Under the pieces are notes generated by a model. The model saw only the letters and a list, made by a program, of their open reading frames with translations. It had not been told where the DNA came from and made no database searches. Source: Anaerolentibacter hominis (GTDB taxonomy: Bacteria > Bacillota > Clostridia > Lachnospirales > Lachnospiraceae). Taken from it: a DNA stretch of 64,000 nucleotides. The position numbers were made by a program, and so were the translations under genes. The DNA is taken from the NCBI RefSeq assembly GCF_032380675.1, contig NZ_JAWDIX010000003.1:62001-126000 (forward strand), written 5' to 3'. Below, one piece after another: positions 34,718-43,710 of this stretch (positions are counted from its first letter, which is position 1; every line of letters begins with the position of its first letter).

Positions 34718-35386
34718 TTACTCCGTTTCTTTCACCGTCTCTGCTTCTTCATCCAGCTTCACTTCTTCCAGCAGCCCATGACTCAGCCTCAACACCACAT
34801 CTGCCTGCCTCGCCACCTCCATCGAATGGCTCACGATCAGCACACTCTTGTTTAGCTTATGGGCTTCCTCCTTTAACAGCCTCGTGATCTCCTGGGCCGT
34901 ATCCTCATCCAGGTTTCCCGTCGGTTCGTCCGCCAGGATCACCGGCGCCTCCGATCCCAAGGCTCTCGCGATCGCCACCCTCTGCTGCTGTCCTCCCGAC
35001 AGCTTCAGTACATTCCTCTTCGCCTCTTCCTTCGTCAGCCCCACCTGTTCCAGGATCGGCAGCGGGTCCTTCTTCGATGTCAGCTCCACATTCTCCGCCG
35101 GTGTCATGTAGTCGATCAGGTTGTACGTCTGGAATACAAACGCCACATTCTTTCTCCGGTGCATCGCCAGGCCGATCTCGTTGATGTCTTTTCCTTCAAA
35201 CAGCACTTTCCCGTCCTTCGGCACATCCAGCCCTCCAAGAAGTGCCAGCAGCGTGGATTTCCCGCATCCTGACGGCCCCAGGATGACATACATCTTCCCT
35301 CTCTCCAGCTTTATGTTTACTCCCTTTAATACCGGGTTTCTCTCTGTATAGTAATACTTTACGTCTTTCGTCTCCATCACGCTCAT
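34718..35386 (-). CDS. ABC transporter ATPase, copy 1 (MacB/LolD type)
   Basis: A 222-residue ATP-binding subunit with Walker A GPSGCGKST (about residues 37-45), a Q-loop VFQTYNL, signature LSGGQQQR and Walker B VILADEPTGNLD, followed by a switch His in VSHS. It belongs to the group that pairs with FtsX-like permeases in mechanotransmission or peptide efflux systems. It is identical in protein sequence to the ATPase at 43027-43710 except for the C-terminal tail (here ...DEEAETVKETE). It starts 15 bp after the 457-aa permease gene and shares the 2.03-kb duplicated block. Confidence 0.95.
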   Translation of the reverse strand: MSVMETKDVKYYYTERNPVLKGVNIKLERGKMYVILGPSGCGKSTLLALLGGLDVPKDGKVLFEGKDINEIGLAMHRRKNVAFVFQTYNLIDYMTPAENVELTSKKDPLPILEQVGLTKEEAKRNVLKLSGGQQQRVAIARALGSEAPVILADEPTGNLDEDTAQEITRLLKEEAHKLNKSVLIVSHSMEVARQADVVLRLSHGLLEEVKLDEEAETVKETE

Positions 35387-36775
35387 CTGTCTTCTCCTCC
35401 TTTAACTCATCGAACTTAAGATACTCTTCGGCTTTAACCGGAATACCGTTACCGACGCGATTCCTACCGACAGGATGATGGTCGCAACTCCCGCCGCTGC
35501 CACTCCTGCCAGCTCTCTCCATCCGATTGCGATCTTTAACTCAATGGTGTTCTTCACATAGTCACCGATGATCGCATCCTCATCCTGCTTCTTATCGCCG
35601 TTCTCCTCTTCCTCTTCCTGCTCCGTCCCTACCGCTGACTGGGTGATATAGCTTCCCAGACGGCTCCCGATCCCTGCCGACAGGATTGCCGCCAGCACAA
35701 AGGCAATCAGGAATACCCCGATACACTCCGTCAGGAACTGTCCTACTACCCCGCCCTTCTTGATTCCGATGGACAGATAGATCCCGATCTCATGAATCCT
35801 CTCCTTGATCCACATGGTCAGAATCAGGGACAGCAGGATTACACATACCACAAGTACCACCATGATCAATACGGTCATGATTGCCCCCAGCTTCTCCAGG
35901 GGGGCCGCTGAAGTCTGATAGACCACGTCATTGACGGTGATGAAATGGTTCTCCTTCTCCTCATCCAGTTCTTCCGCCTGTTTAATGATCGTATCCAGCT
36001 CCTTCGGGTCCTTCACAAAGAAATCCGCCCCGTACTGGTACCGGTCTGTCCCTCTCCCTCTTAAGTCGTTGACGATCTCCTTCCCGGTCTCCGAGTCAAT
36101 GAAGATGTAGTTTTCCACGATGTCACACTCCGGGGTGAAGGCGCTGGAATCCTTTTTGCTGTTGATCCGGTAAATACCTGCTACTTCCAGGGTATATTCC
36201 TTCCCAATGTTCTTCTCCATCCCTTCCGATACCTGTAAGTCCTCTGTGATATCGGCGGTGAAGGTGGAACCGATGGACAGCTGGTTATCCTCTGCCAGCC
36301 GTTCTGAGATCAGTACCTTTCCCCGGTCTTCCCCCGTCAGATGCTCTCCCTCCACCAGCTCACAGGCATTGGTCAGGAAATACTCATACCGCTCCGAGCT
36401 GGTATTCCCCAGGAAACGGGGTTCATTCTTCTGGTTGTCGAACTGAGGATCAATTTCCCCTGCGAACCGGCCCGGTGTGAGGGTCAGCTCCGTATGCAGG
36501 TAGAACACGTTCATGGCGTTATAATCCTTGATTCCCTCGATAGTCATGATCCTCTCTATAAGGGCGTCGTCGATCCAGGGGGTGCCGTTGTTGGCCCGGA
36601 GGCGGAAGTATCCGCCGAGGCGCTCCCGCAGGGCTGCGGCGGTATCCCGGGAGGCATTCTGGATGCCGAGGCCGGTGAGGACAAAGACGGACATGAACAG
36701 GAGGATGAAGAACAGGAGAATACTCTTGTTCTTCTTTCGGGTTATGTAGAACAGGGCTCGCTTAAATAGGTTCAT
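34747..36775. repeat. 2.03-kb direct repeat, copy 1 (ATPase plus 457-aa permease)
   Basis: This block matches 43071-45099 at a constant offset of 8324 bp from end to end, so there is no net insertion or deletion. Only scattered substitutions are seen by eye, mostly at third codon positions. Sequence similarity stops sharply at both ends. Confidence 0.9.
35402..36775 (-). CDS. FtsX-like ABC permease, 457 aa, copy 1 (array member 2)
   Basis: A half-size permease with one N-terminal helix (about residues 18-38), an extracytoplasmic domain with VEGEHLTGEDRGKVLISERLAEDNQLSIGS, the NDVVYQTSAAPLEKL motif, and three C-terminal helices. Unlike the other array members, its outside loop before the last helix is an acidic insert (EQEEEEENGDKKQDEDA) and lacks the P-x-Q-x-P motif. 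It is cotranscribed with its ATPase. It differs from the copy at 43726 by only about three residues (Lys5/His5, a Thr/Ser, a Lys/Arg). GC content is clearly higher than in its neighbours. Confidence 0.92.
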   Translation of the reverse strand: MNLFKRALFYITRKKNKSILLFFILLFMSVFVLTGLGIQNASRDTAAALRERLGGYFRLRANNGTPWIDDALIERIMTIEGIKDYNAMNVFYLHTELTLTPGRFAGEIDPQFDNQKNEPRFLGNTSSERYEYFLTNACELVEGEHLTGEDRGKVLISERLAEDNQLSIGSTFTADITEDLQVSEGMEKNIGKEYTLEVAGIYRINSKKDSSAFTPECDIVENYIFIDSETGKEIVNDLRGRGTDRYQYGADFFVKDPKELDTIIKQAEELDEEKENHFITVNDVVYQTSAAPLEKLGAIMTVLIMVVLVVCVILLSLILTMWIKERIHEIGIYLSIGIKKGGVVGQFLTECIGVFLIAFVLAAILSAGIGSRLGSYITQSAVGTEQEEEEENGDKKQDEDAIIGDYVKNTIELKIAIGWRELAGVAAAGVATIILSVGIASVTVFRLKPKSILSSMS

Positions 36776-36796
36776 AGATAATCCCCCCTTAAAAGA

Positions 36797-38265
36797 CTAA
36801 CTCATTTTATTTAGAATATCTTTTGGTGTCATATGAAAGAACAGGTAGAAGATAGTGCCTAAGGCCCCTGCTGCAATGATCAGAAGTATACCTAAAATCA
36901 GGATAAAATCTTGTACTGTCGGCATGCTGTTAAATTCTTCCGGCAACTGTGTTGGTACTATTATTTCCCCTGCTATATCAAATTTACCTTCCAACATTTC
37001 TGCTTCCAACTCTTTTTGTAATTTTTCTTCTTGAAGCTCCTATTTTGGAGTTGCAGTCTGAATAATCCAGTTGCTGATTGGCTTACTTGAAATTGCCGCT
37101 GTTAGGCAGGCCATACAACTGGCAATTAGAATCATGAGTCCAACTTCTGCTAGAAATTCAGTAGCGATTCCTTTTTTATCGACTCCCATAGACATTAAAA
37201 TACCAATTTCCTTACTTCGGCTGGATAACCACATTTTCATTATGATTATTAAAAATAAGAGACAGCTTATTATAATAACCGCCGTTATGACATTTAATAT
37301 ATTACTAATCATCTTCAAAGGCTTTGCTGAAGACTGATAAACCGAATCGTCCACATCAAATTTATAATTGCGGACATCTATATCTTTTCTTGCTTTTATA
37401 TTATTTATAATAATTTCAATGTCTTCAGCATCCTCCAGTGAAAAAGTAGCTTTAATAATTCCATTTCCCGCACCATTTACTTTAGCCTATGCCAATGGTT
37501 GGTAACTTTTCATATCCATATAAATATAATTTTTGCGATCTCCAGCTCTGTGGTATAATAATTTACGACCTGTTTCGCATTAACTCTAAATACTCCAACT
37601 ATTTCCATGTTGTCAGACGCGAGTATATTATCCAATTTCCCATTTTCTCTTGTAATATACTCATTGACTTCGAAATATATAAAATCTCCGATTTTGAGAT
37701 TATTATTTTTCGCCAGTGTTTCCGAAATAAGAACCTTTCTAACATCTTCCTTTTGTATATGTCGACCTTCTGTCAAAGTAAACGTACCGTTTAAGAAATG
37801 TTCTACCATATGTGTATCTATTTCTCCATAAACTTTGGGCTTCCTTAGTGAAACCTCTAAGCTTTTAATTAATTCTTTTTCTGTTTTACTATTAGAATCA
37901 GCTAACATATTATAGTTACTGCCTGGAGCCAAAACTAATTTTGGTGTATAAATCCCTGTACAACCTTCTGCATTATAATTTATAATTCCTTCCGTATCAG
38001 CTATTTGTTTAATGAGATCGCGATTAAAACGGCTATTTATCTCGAACTTCTGGTCAATGGATAATCCATTTGTATCCACATTCAGTTCCATCAAAATATT
38101 TCCACCAAGCGTTTGCCTTAGATCCGTAAGCGTCTCATTTGCGCTTCTTTTAATAGAAAAACACAGAAATAGAATAAACGCCAAGAAGAATATACATAAA
38201 ATTAAAAGTATATTTTTCACCCTTTTCCTAGTCAGGAATAATCCTGTTCTCTTCAGCGTATTCAT
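36797..38265 (-). pseudogene. decayed FtsX-like permease (array member 3)
   Basis: A full-length relative of the 493-aa permease at 47202-48683, broken by three lesions. An A6 run (coding strand) has become A5 at 37530-37534 and shifts the frame after ELEIAK. In the restored frame there is a TAG at 37487-37489 where the relative has Tyr (LAYAK), and another TAG at 37040-37042 where the relative has Gln (ATPKQK). The start, signal helix and C-terminal end (DILNKMS) are otherwise intact, so decay looks recent. The downstream 457-aa permease starts 22 bp after it. Confidence 0.85.
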
Positions 38266-38323
38266 TCCACATCTCCTTACCTGTCTGTTATAGATATTTT
38301 GGTATATCTGTGCTGTAAATCTT

Positions 38324-39802
38324 CTAGCTCAATTTCCGTAACAGATCTTTCGTATTCGTTCCAAAGTAAAGATAGAATGTCAGGCATACTGCTGCCCCGG
38401 CAGTAAATACAATAAGTACAGTAATCAGCAGAAAATCCTTCCCCGTAACACGGCTGTCAAACTTTTCTGGCAATTTTGCCGGTATAATAATTTCCCCCGC
38501 CTGATCAAATGTGCCTTCCATTATTTCCGCCTCTAATTCCTGCTGAGACTTCTCTTCCGGCATGACAACTTCAGGCCGTGCCATTTCCAGAACCCGGTTG
38601 CTGATCGGAGCGCTCAGCAGTCCGGCAGCCCCCACCGCAAGAATACATCCCACCATAACTGCAAATAGTGCTTCGATCAAATACTGACCGACAATTTCTT
38701 TTTTCTCGATTCCCACAGATAGTAATATGCCGCTTTCATGACTACGGTTTTGCACCCACATTTTCACGACTATACACAACGTTACAACGCCTGTCACAAG
38801 GATCAGCAGCATGAAAAAGGTAAAGATACCGCTGATGAATTTTAAAGGATCTGCCGACGAATGGTAGACGGAGTCATCAATTTGTAGTTTAAAGTAACCC
38901 AGCTTACTGCCGTATCTGCTTCTAATTTCACTTAAAATCTCATCGATATGAGTAGGGTCCTCTACAAAAAAAGTAGCCTTGGAATAGTGTGCATACTCAC
39001 TTTCCAGAAATATCCGGCACATTTCTTCCGCAGTGGTTATATCCACATATATGAAGTTATTCGCAATGCCGCTTTCGGGAGTATAAAAATTAATGGCCTG
39101 AGGCGCTTCTCTGTGAAAAATTCCTACAATCTCCATATCGTACCCACCCCATACATCATCCAGGGTGCCTCCCTCTCTGACTATGTATGAATTTATTTCT
39201 ATGTATATTTCATCTCCTACGGAAAGTCCATTCAGCTTTGCCAACTCATCTGAAATCATGGCCTTTCCCTGGTCGCCCTCCTGCAGATGTCTGCCCTCAG
39301 CGAGAGTAAAAGCCCCGTTTCTAAAATGTTCCACATCCTCTGTATGTGTTTCTCCAATAACAGACGGCCATTTTTCCAGAACTTCACCCATGATTATATA
39401 TTTTTCCTCTATATCAAGTTGTCGTTCTTCACACATTTTTTCATTGTTGTATGCCCCTCCCCGTATTAATGTCAGGTCTGGGGTATATAAGAACAATTCC
39501 AGCTCCGTATTATATCGTTCAATCCCCTCTGTTGCCGCTATATTTTTCACCAGTTCCTTATTAAAACGGCCACAGACTTCCTTGAATTCTTCTTTTGAAA
39601 ATGCTGTAGAGACCACATTTAATTGAAGAGAGATGCTTCCTCCCAGGGTCTCTCTCAGTTCTTTCAGTGTACTTTCCGCACTTCTCTTGATTGAAAAACT
39701 TAGCATCATCATTGCTGCCAGCAAAAAAAAGATACACACCATCAGAATGGTCTTTCCTTTTTTTCTGGTTAGAAATAACCGGGCCCTTCTCCATGTTCCC
39801 AT
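38324..39802 (-). CDS. FtsX/MacB-like ABC permease, 492 aa (array member 4)
   Basis: A half-size permease with the array layout: a basic start (RRARLFLTRKKGK), one helix, an extracytoplasmic domain with LAEGRHLQEGDQGKAMIS, DDSVYHSSADPLKF, then three helices with the loop EKSQQELEAEIMEG and IIIPAKLPEKFDS. Start at 39802 is set by alignment with the other members because its own ribosome binding site is weak. A good GGAGG upstream (about 39863) instead serves a two-codon ORF, ATG-AAG-TAA. A possible promoter with TTTCGAC direct repeats lies near 39950-39975. Confidence 0.82.
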   Translation of the reverse strand: MGTWRRARLFLTRKKGKTILMVCIFFLLAAMMMLSFSIKRSAESTLKELRETLGGSISLQLNVVSTAFSKEEFKEVCGRFNKELVKNIAATEGIERYNTELELFLYTPDLTLIRGGAYNNEKMCEERQLDIEEKYIIMGEVLEKWPSVIGETHTEDVEHFRNGAFTLAEGRHLQEGDQGKAMISDELAKLNGLSVGDEIYIEINSYIVREGGTLDDVWGGYDMEIVGIFHREAPQAINFYTPESGIANNFIYVDITTAEEMCRIFLESEYAHYSKATFFVEDPTHIDEILSEIRSRYGSKLGYFKLQIDDSVYHSSADPLKFISGIFTFFMLLILVTGVVTLCIVVKMWVQNRSHESGILLSVGIEKKEIVGQYLIEALFAVMVGCILAVGAAGLLSAPISNRVLEMARPEVVMPEEKSQQELEAEIMEGTFDQAGEIIIPAKLPEKFDSRVTGKDFLLITVLIVFTAGAAVCLTFYLYFGTNTKDLLRKLS

Positions 39803-40078
39803 ATAGATTGCCCCAATCACGGTACACGGTTCTAATTCTTTTTACTTCATATGCTATCCTCCACATGATTTCTATTTATATCATTTTTCCCTTTATTTAA
39901 TCAGATTTCTTTGTTTTATTATATCAAATATTCTATTTATTTTATAGTGTAATGTCGAAATAAGTCGAAAATATGGCAGAGGCTTACTTATGTATGAATA
40001 TCACGGCGAAATCCATTAGATATTGCTCCAAATCCCTTTTAAGAATAAGGTGGACGTATCGCCAGGGTGGCTATTTTA

Positions 40079-40113
40079 TTGCTTAGGAACGTTTGAAATA
40101 CTTTCCTAAGCAA
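40079..40113. repeat. inverted repeat next to the S8 peptidase terminator
   Basis: 14-bp arms, TTGCTTAGGAACGT with ACTTTCCTAAGCAA (one mismatch), around TTGAAAT. Related in sequence and position to the repeat at 28859-28907. Confidence 0.55.
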
Positions 40114-40138
40114 CAAAAAGAACCGGTTGCCCGGTTCT
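40113..40138 (-). terminator. terminator of the exporter/peptidase operon
   Basis: Stem AGAACCGG/CCGGTTCT (40119-40138). Read leftwards it is followed by TTTTTGTTG. Confidence 0.8.
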
Positions 40139-40139
40139 C

Positions 40140-41288
40140 TTAGGTTAATCTCTTTTCTATTTCCGCGCAGAGCTGGCAAGTCCCCTCTTTTTTGTCCATG
40201 CGGATTCTGAAATCATCCTGCCCGTTTTTTTCTATTGCCGCCTCCCCATATTCCATGTGAATTACCATATCCGGTACGACCTGGCCCAGTACTTTTTGCA
40301 GCTCATTTCCCTCAAGAAACAGGAATACTACATCGGCTGTTGTATGTCGCTCGATAAATAAGATACTTTTTCGGATTCCGTTCCCTTCCGTGTTCTTATT
40401 GGTCAGAATCCGTATATCGTGGGAGTAGGGCTTTAACTGAAGTCCTGCCGCTTCATAGCCTTTGATCCTGTGGAACGCATCCATGAGTTCTGATCCATAC
40501 CATATTGGTTTCGGGTCTTCCCGTTCCTGATCTTTCGCTTCTTTATGTACAACCGCTACCACAGGCAGTTCCGGTTCTTTATCTTCATCGTCTGATATCA
40601 GTCCCTCCGGGACCGCGCCGGCACTTTCTTTTTCCAGCGCCTTCAATATTCTGCCCAGCTTTTTTATTCCCTGGTTACGGTACTTGCATAGCTTTGCCGC
40701 TATCATAGGGACTGCCAGGCTATTGCTCGGCGCCAGTGCCGGAAATTGCTCCGTGTCGAATTCATAGTTTGCCGTGACCTGAATCCCCCAGGGGTCATTC
40801 GTATGGCAGACATAACTGCCCGGTACAAGTACTCCGTTCCGGTCACATCGCACACCGATCACCTGAGGATATGCAGCAGGAAGGGTTACCAGCCCTCTGT
40901 TGTCAAGTGCCGCGGTCATTAGAACATTCCGTCTTGCCAGGTTGCCGACCGGTTCATCCAGTATGCGGGACTCCGACAGAACCGGCGTCCCCACACTCAT
41001 ATGTACAATATCCACCGGCAGCTCACTGCAGAGCTGTAACGCCGCGGCCAGATTTTGTACGGAGCACGGCGTCCCATGATTTTCCATGATCTGAATATTG
41101 ATCACCTGATAGCCGGTCCCGTATTCCTCCAGAACTCTGGCGCACATAGTTGAGTGTGTGTAGCCTTTCCCCTCAAAATGCTCTGTCTTCTCCGGATGTC
41201 CGCTCAGGAGTGAATATCTCTGTATTATATTGGTATGGGTCAGATACATTTCATTCAATGCATCATCAATAATCGCGACAGTTACCAT
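40140..41288 (-). CDS. subtilisin-like S8 peptidase of the RiPP cluster
   Basis: A 382-residue protein with a subtilase core over residues 1-200. The catalytic triad can be read as Asp8 (VAIIDDA), His45 (GYTHSTMCA) and Ser190 (SNSLAVP, a variant of GTSMAxP); Asn130 would be the oxyanion residue (AALDNRG). There is no signal peptide or pro-region, so it is probably cytosolic. A C-terminal domain of about 180 residues is unrecognised. Its ATG lies inside the exporter gene (23-bp overlap), so the two are coupled. It probably removes the leader peptide, a job usually done by the C39 domain that this exporter lacks. Confidence 0.85.
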   Translation of the reverse strand: MVTVAIIDDALNEMYLTHTNIIQRYSLLSGHPEKTEHFEGKGYTHSTMCARVLEEYGTGYQVINIQIMENHGTPCSVQNLAAALQLCSELPVDIVHMSVGTPVLSESRILDEPVGNLARRNVLMTAALDNRGLVTLPAAYPQVIGVRCDRNGVLVPGSYVCHTNDPWGIQVTANYEFDTEQFPALAPSNSLAVPMIAAKLCKYRNQGIKKLGRILKALEKESAGAVPEGLISDDEDKEPELPVVAVVHKEAKDQEREDPKPIWYGSELMDAFHRIKGYEAAGLQLKPYSHDIRILTNKNTEGNGIRKSILFIERHTTADVVFLFLEGNELQKVLGQVVPDMVIHMEYGEAAIEKNGQDDFRIRMDKKEGTCQLCAEIEKRLT

Positions 41289-42954
41289 ATTCCTGCCCTC
41301 TTTCCACTGGTATCAGATATCCGTTCTCAATCCGGTAAATCAGGTCAAAGCCTTTCAGGTTTTCGTATTTATGGGTAATCATAATAATGGTCTTGTCCTT
41401 AAATTCCATGATAACATCATGGAGAAAAGCATCCGAATCCACGTCAAAGTTCGAGGTCGCCTCGTCCAGTATGACCACCGGGGCATCCTTGATCAGCGCC
41501 CGCGCCACAGCCAGCTTTTGTTTCTCTCCGCCGGACAGGTTCGTCCCGTTCCTTCCCAGCTTGCTGTCCAGCCCATTCGGAAGTTTGTCCAGAAATCCTT
41601 CTACTCCGCTCTGGGCGCACACTGTTTCGATCTCATCTTTTTTATCCCTTTGTCGCAGGTCAATATTATTACGCACTGTGTCCTGGAACAGAAATGGGTC
41701 CTGACTCACCACGCTGAACAGCTCCCGGTAACTGTTCAGATCATATTCTGAAATATCTTTCCCATCCATTATAATCCGGCCTTCATCCGGCTGGATCAAA
41801 CGCAGAAGCAGATTGATCAGCGTTGTCTTCCCGCTTCCGTTCTGCCCGATAATGGCCGCCTTCGCTCCGCATGGAATCAGCATATTGATATCCTGCAACA
41901 ATTCTTTGTCGCCATAGGAGAACCTGACATGGTCAAAACAGATCCCCTTAAAGGAATTTCCACACGGTTCCTCCCCTCCGCTCTCCGATTCTTCCTGGTC
42001 CAGGAAGCCAAAGAGCCGTTTTGCAGATGGAAATACAGCCGCCAGAATCATTTTCATATTCATGATGGCAGAGATCGGGCTCAGGACATAACTGCTGTAA
42101 GATAAGAAGGCAATGACATCACCCACCGACAGTTCGCCTCTGCAGATCAGCAGGCCGCCCACAATATAGAGAAGGCTTGTCATAAATGCTGACAACAGCA
42201 GCTCGTAGGTGGAATTCCAGGCATCCAGCATCCCTGAATTTTTGTTATCCGCAATCACCTTTTTATGCTTGTCCTGGAACTGTCCGAATTTTTGATTGTA
42301 AAGATTCCACAGCTTAATTTCCCGGATTCCGTTTATATTTTCTCCAAACCAGGAAGAGAAGTCTCTTGCATTTTTCAGCGCCCGCACCATCAGGTCTCTC
42401 TTTTTATCAGAAAGGAGACGGACAAATATGTACTTTATAGGCACCGCAAGCAGAACCAGCAGAGCCAGCTTCCAGCTGATAATGAACAGGCCCAGCAGGC
42501 CGCTGATGATCCGGAAAATATAGTTGAACAGGAACATAATTCCCCGGTCCGCAATGAGTCCTACCTTGTTGATATCCGTAGACAGGCTGTTAATAATACC
42601 CGTGTTATTTTTGTCTGTATAGTAGCTCATTTTCAAATGCAGCAGTTTCTGAAAGGATTCCTTATACAGACTAAACTGAACATCATTCTGCAAGGTTAAG
42701 AACAGCTTTGTCTGTCCCAGCTCCACCGACTGCTCTACAAGGGATAGCAGAAAGAGTATACCTGACAGCAGGAGAATCAGGGTCATATTCTGGTTAATCA
42801 TACCGTCATCGGTTATGCTCTTGATCACCATAGGCCGGAAAAAGGTCAGGACCGTCAGGAGAAGGAAGCAGGATACCACCAGCACAATCTTCTTTTTATG
42901 GGGAGCCAGCTGTTTTAAGGTTCTTTTAAGAAGCTGTTTATCTTCATGTTTCAT
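41266..42954 (-). CDS. peptide ABC exporter (permease-ATPase fusion, no C39 domain)
   Basis: A 562-residue half-transporter: six helices over about residues 25-310, then an ATPase with Walker A IGQNGSGKTT, signature LSGGEKQK and Walker B VVILDEATSNFD. It starts directly with the membrane domain, so it has no N-terminal C39 peptidase. It would export the mature or partly processed peptide as a homodimer. ATG at 42954 is preferred (GGTGAT six bases upstream) but 42966 is possible. It lies 72 bp after the ATPase at 43027 and overlaps the S8 peptidase. Confidence 0.92.
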   Translation of the reverse strand: MKHEDKQLLKRTLKQLAPHKKKIVLVVSCFLLLTVLTFFRPMVIKSITDDGMINQNMTLILLLSGILFLLSLVEQSVELGQTKLFLTLQNDVQFSLYKESFQKLLHLKMSYYTDKNNTGIINSLSTDINKVGLIADRGIMFLFNYIFRIISGLLGLFIISWKLALLVLLAVPIKYIFVRLLSDKKRDLMVRALKNARDFSSWFGENINGIREIKLWNLYNQKFGQFQDKHKKVIADNKNSGMLDAWNSTYELLLSAFMTSLLYIVGGLLICRGELSVGDVIAFLSYSSYVLSPISAIMNMKMILAAVFPSAKRLFGFLDQEESESGGEEPCGNSFKGICFDHVRFSYGDKELLQDINMLIPCGAKAAIIGQNGSGKTTLINLLLRLIQPDEGRIIMDGKDISEYDLNSYRELFSVVSQDPFLFQDTVRNNIDLRQRDKKDEIETVCAQSGVEGFLDKLPNGLDSKLGRNGTNLSGGEKQKLAVARALIKDAPVVILDEATSNFDVDSDAFLHDVIMEFKDKTIIMITHKYENLKGFDLIYRIENGYLIPVERGQEYGNCRDY

Positions 42955-43026
42955 GCTAATCACCATTCCACATTGTAGTTTACATAAGGGCAGTCATTTA
43001 TAAGGCAAATGAACCGCCCTCATTTG

Positions 43027-43710
43027 TTATGCCTCAGGTACTGTGTCCTGTTCTGTTTCCTCATTGTTTTCTTCATCCAGCTTCACTTCTTCCAACAGTC
43101 CATGACTCAGCCTCAGCACCACATCTGCCTGCCTCGCCACCTCCATCGAATGGCTCACGATCAGCACACTCTTGTTTAACTTGTGTGCCTCCTCTTTTAA
43201 CAGCCTCGTGATCTCCTGGGCCGTATCCTCATCCAGGTTTCCCGTCGGCTCATCCGCAAGGATCACCGGCGCCTCCGATCCCAAGGCTCTCGCGATCGCC
43301 ACCCTCTGCTGCTGCCCTCCCGACAGCTTCAGCACATTCCTCTTCGCCTCTTCCTTCGTCAGCCCCACCTGCTCTAAGATCGGCAGCGGGTCCTTCTTCG
43401 ATGTCAGCTCCACATTCTCCGCCGGTGTCATGTAGTCGATCAGGTTGTACGTCTGGAATACAAACGCTACATTCTTTCTCCGGTGCATCGCCAGGCCGAT
43501 CTCATTGATGTCTTTTCCTTCAAACAGCACTTTCCCGTCCTTCGGCACATCCAGCCCTCCAAGAAGCGCCAGCAGCGTGGACTTCCCGCATCCTGACGGC
43601 CCCAGGATGACATACATCTTCCCTCTCTCCAGCTTTATGTTTACTCCCTTTAATACCGGGTTTCTCTCTGTATAGTAATACTTTACGTCTTTCGTCTCCA
43701 TCACGCTCAT
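43027..43710 (-). CDS. ABC transporter ATPase, copy 2
   Basis: A 227-residue ATPase identical to the one at 34718-35386 up to residue ~213 (VKLDEE) and then carrying a different tail (NNEETEQDTVPEA). Same motifs: GPSGCGKST, LSGGQQQR, VILADEPTGNLD. It follows its 457-aa permease by 15 bp. As only two ATPase genes accompany about nine half-size permeases, it probably serves several of them. The identity at protein level argues for recent duplication or continuing gene conversion. Confidence 0.95.
   Translation of the reverse strand: MSVMETKDVKYYYTERNPVLKGVNIKLERGKMYVILGPSGCGKSTLLALLGGLDVPKDGKVLFEGKDINEIGLAMHRRKNVAFVFQTYNLIDYMTPAENVELTSKKDPLPILEQVGLTKEEAKRNVLKLSGGQQQRVAIARALGSEAPVILADEPTGNLDEDTAQEITRLLKEEAHKLNKSVLIVSHSMEVARQADVVLRLSHGLLEEVKLDEENNEETEQDTVPEA

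Larger units (their letters stand above)
39803..40139. other. intergenic region between the S8 peptidase and permease genes
   Basis: Holds the peptidase terminator, a hairpin repeat, and a leftward promoter region in which TTTCGAC occurs twice with a 10-bp period (about 39951-39968), followed by TATAAA and TATAAT boxes. No gene is seen. Confidence 0.45.

Noticed and set aside
37040..37489. Amber codon read-through (for example pyrrolysine-like) to rescue the broken permease
   Set aside because: The gene also carries a frameshift, and no tRNA or pyrrolysine genes are visible; simple decay explains all three lesions.
40079..40113. Insertion sequence terminal repeat
   Set aside because: No transposase, no second end at a suitable distance, and the repeat sits tightly against a terminator as at 28859.
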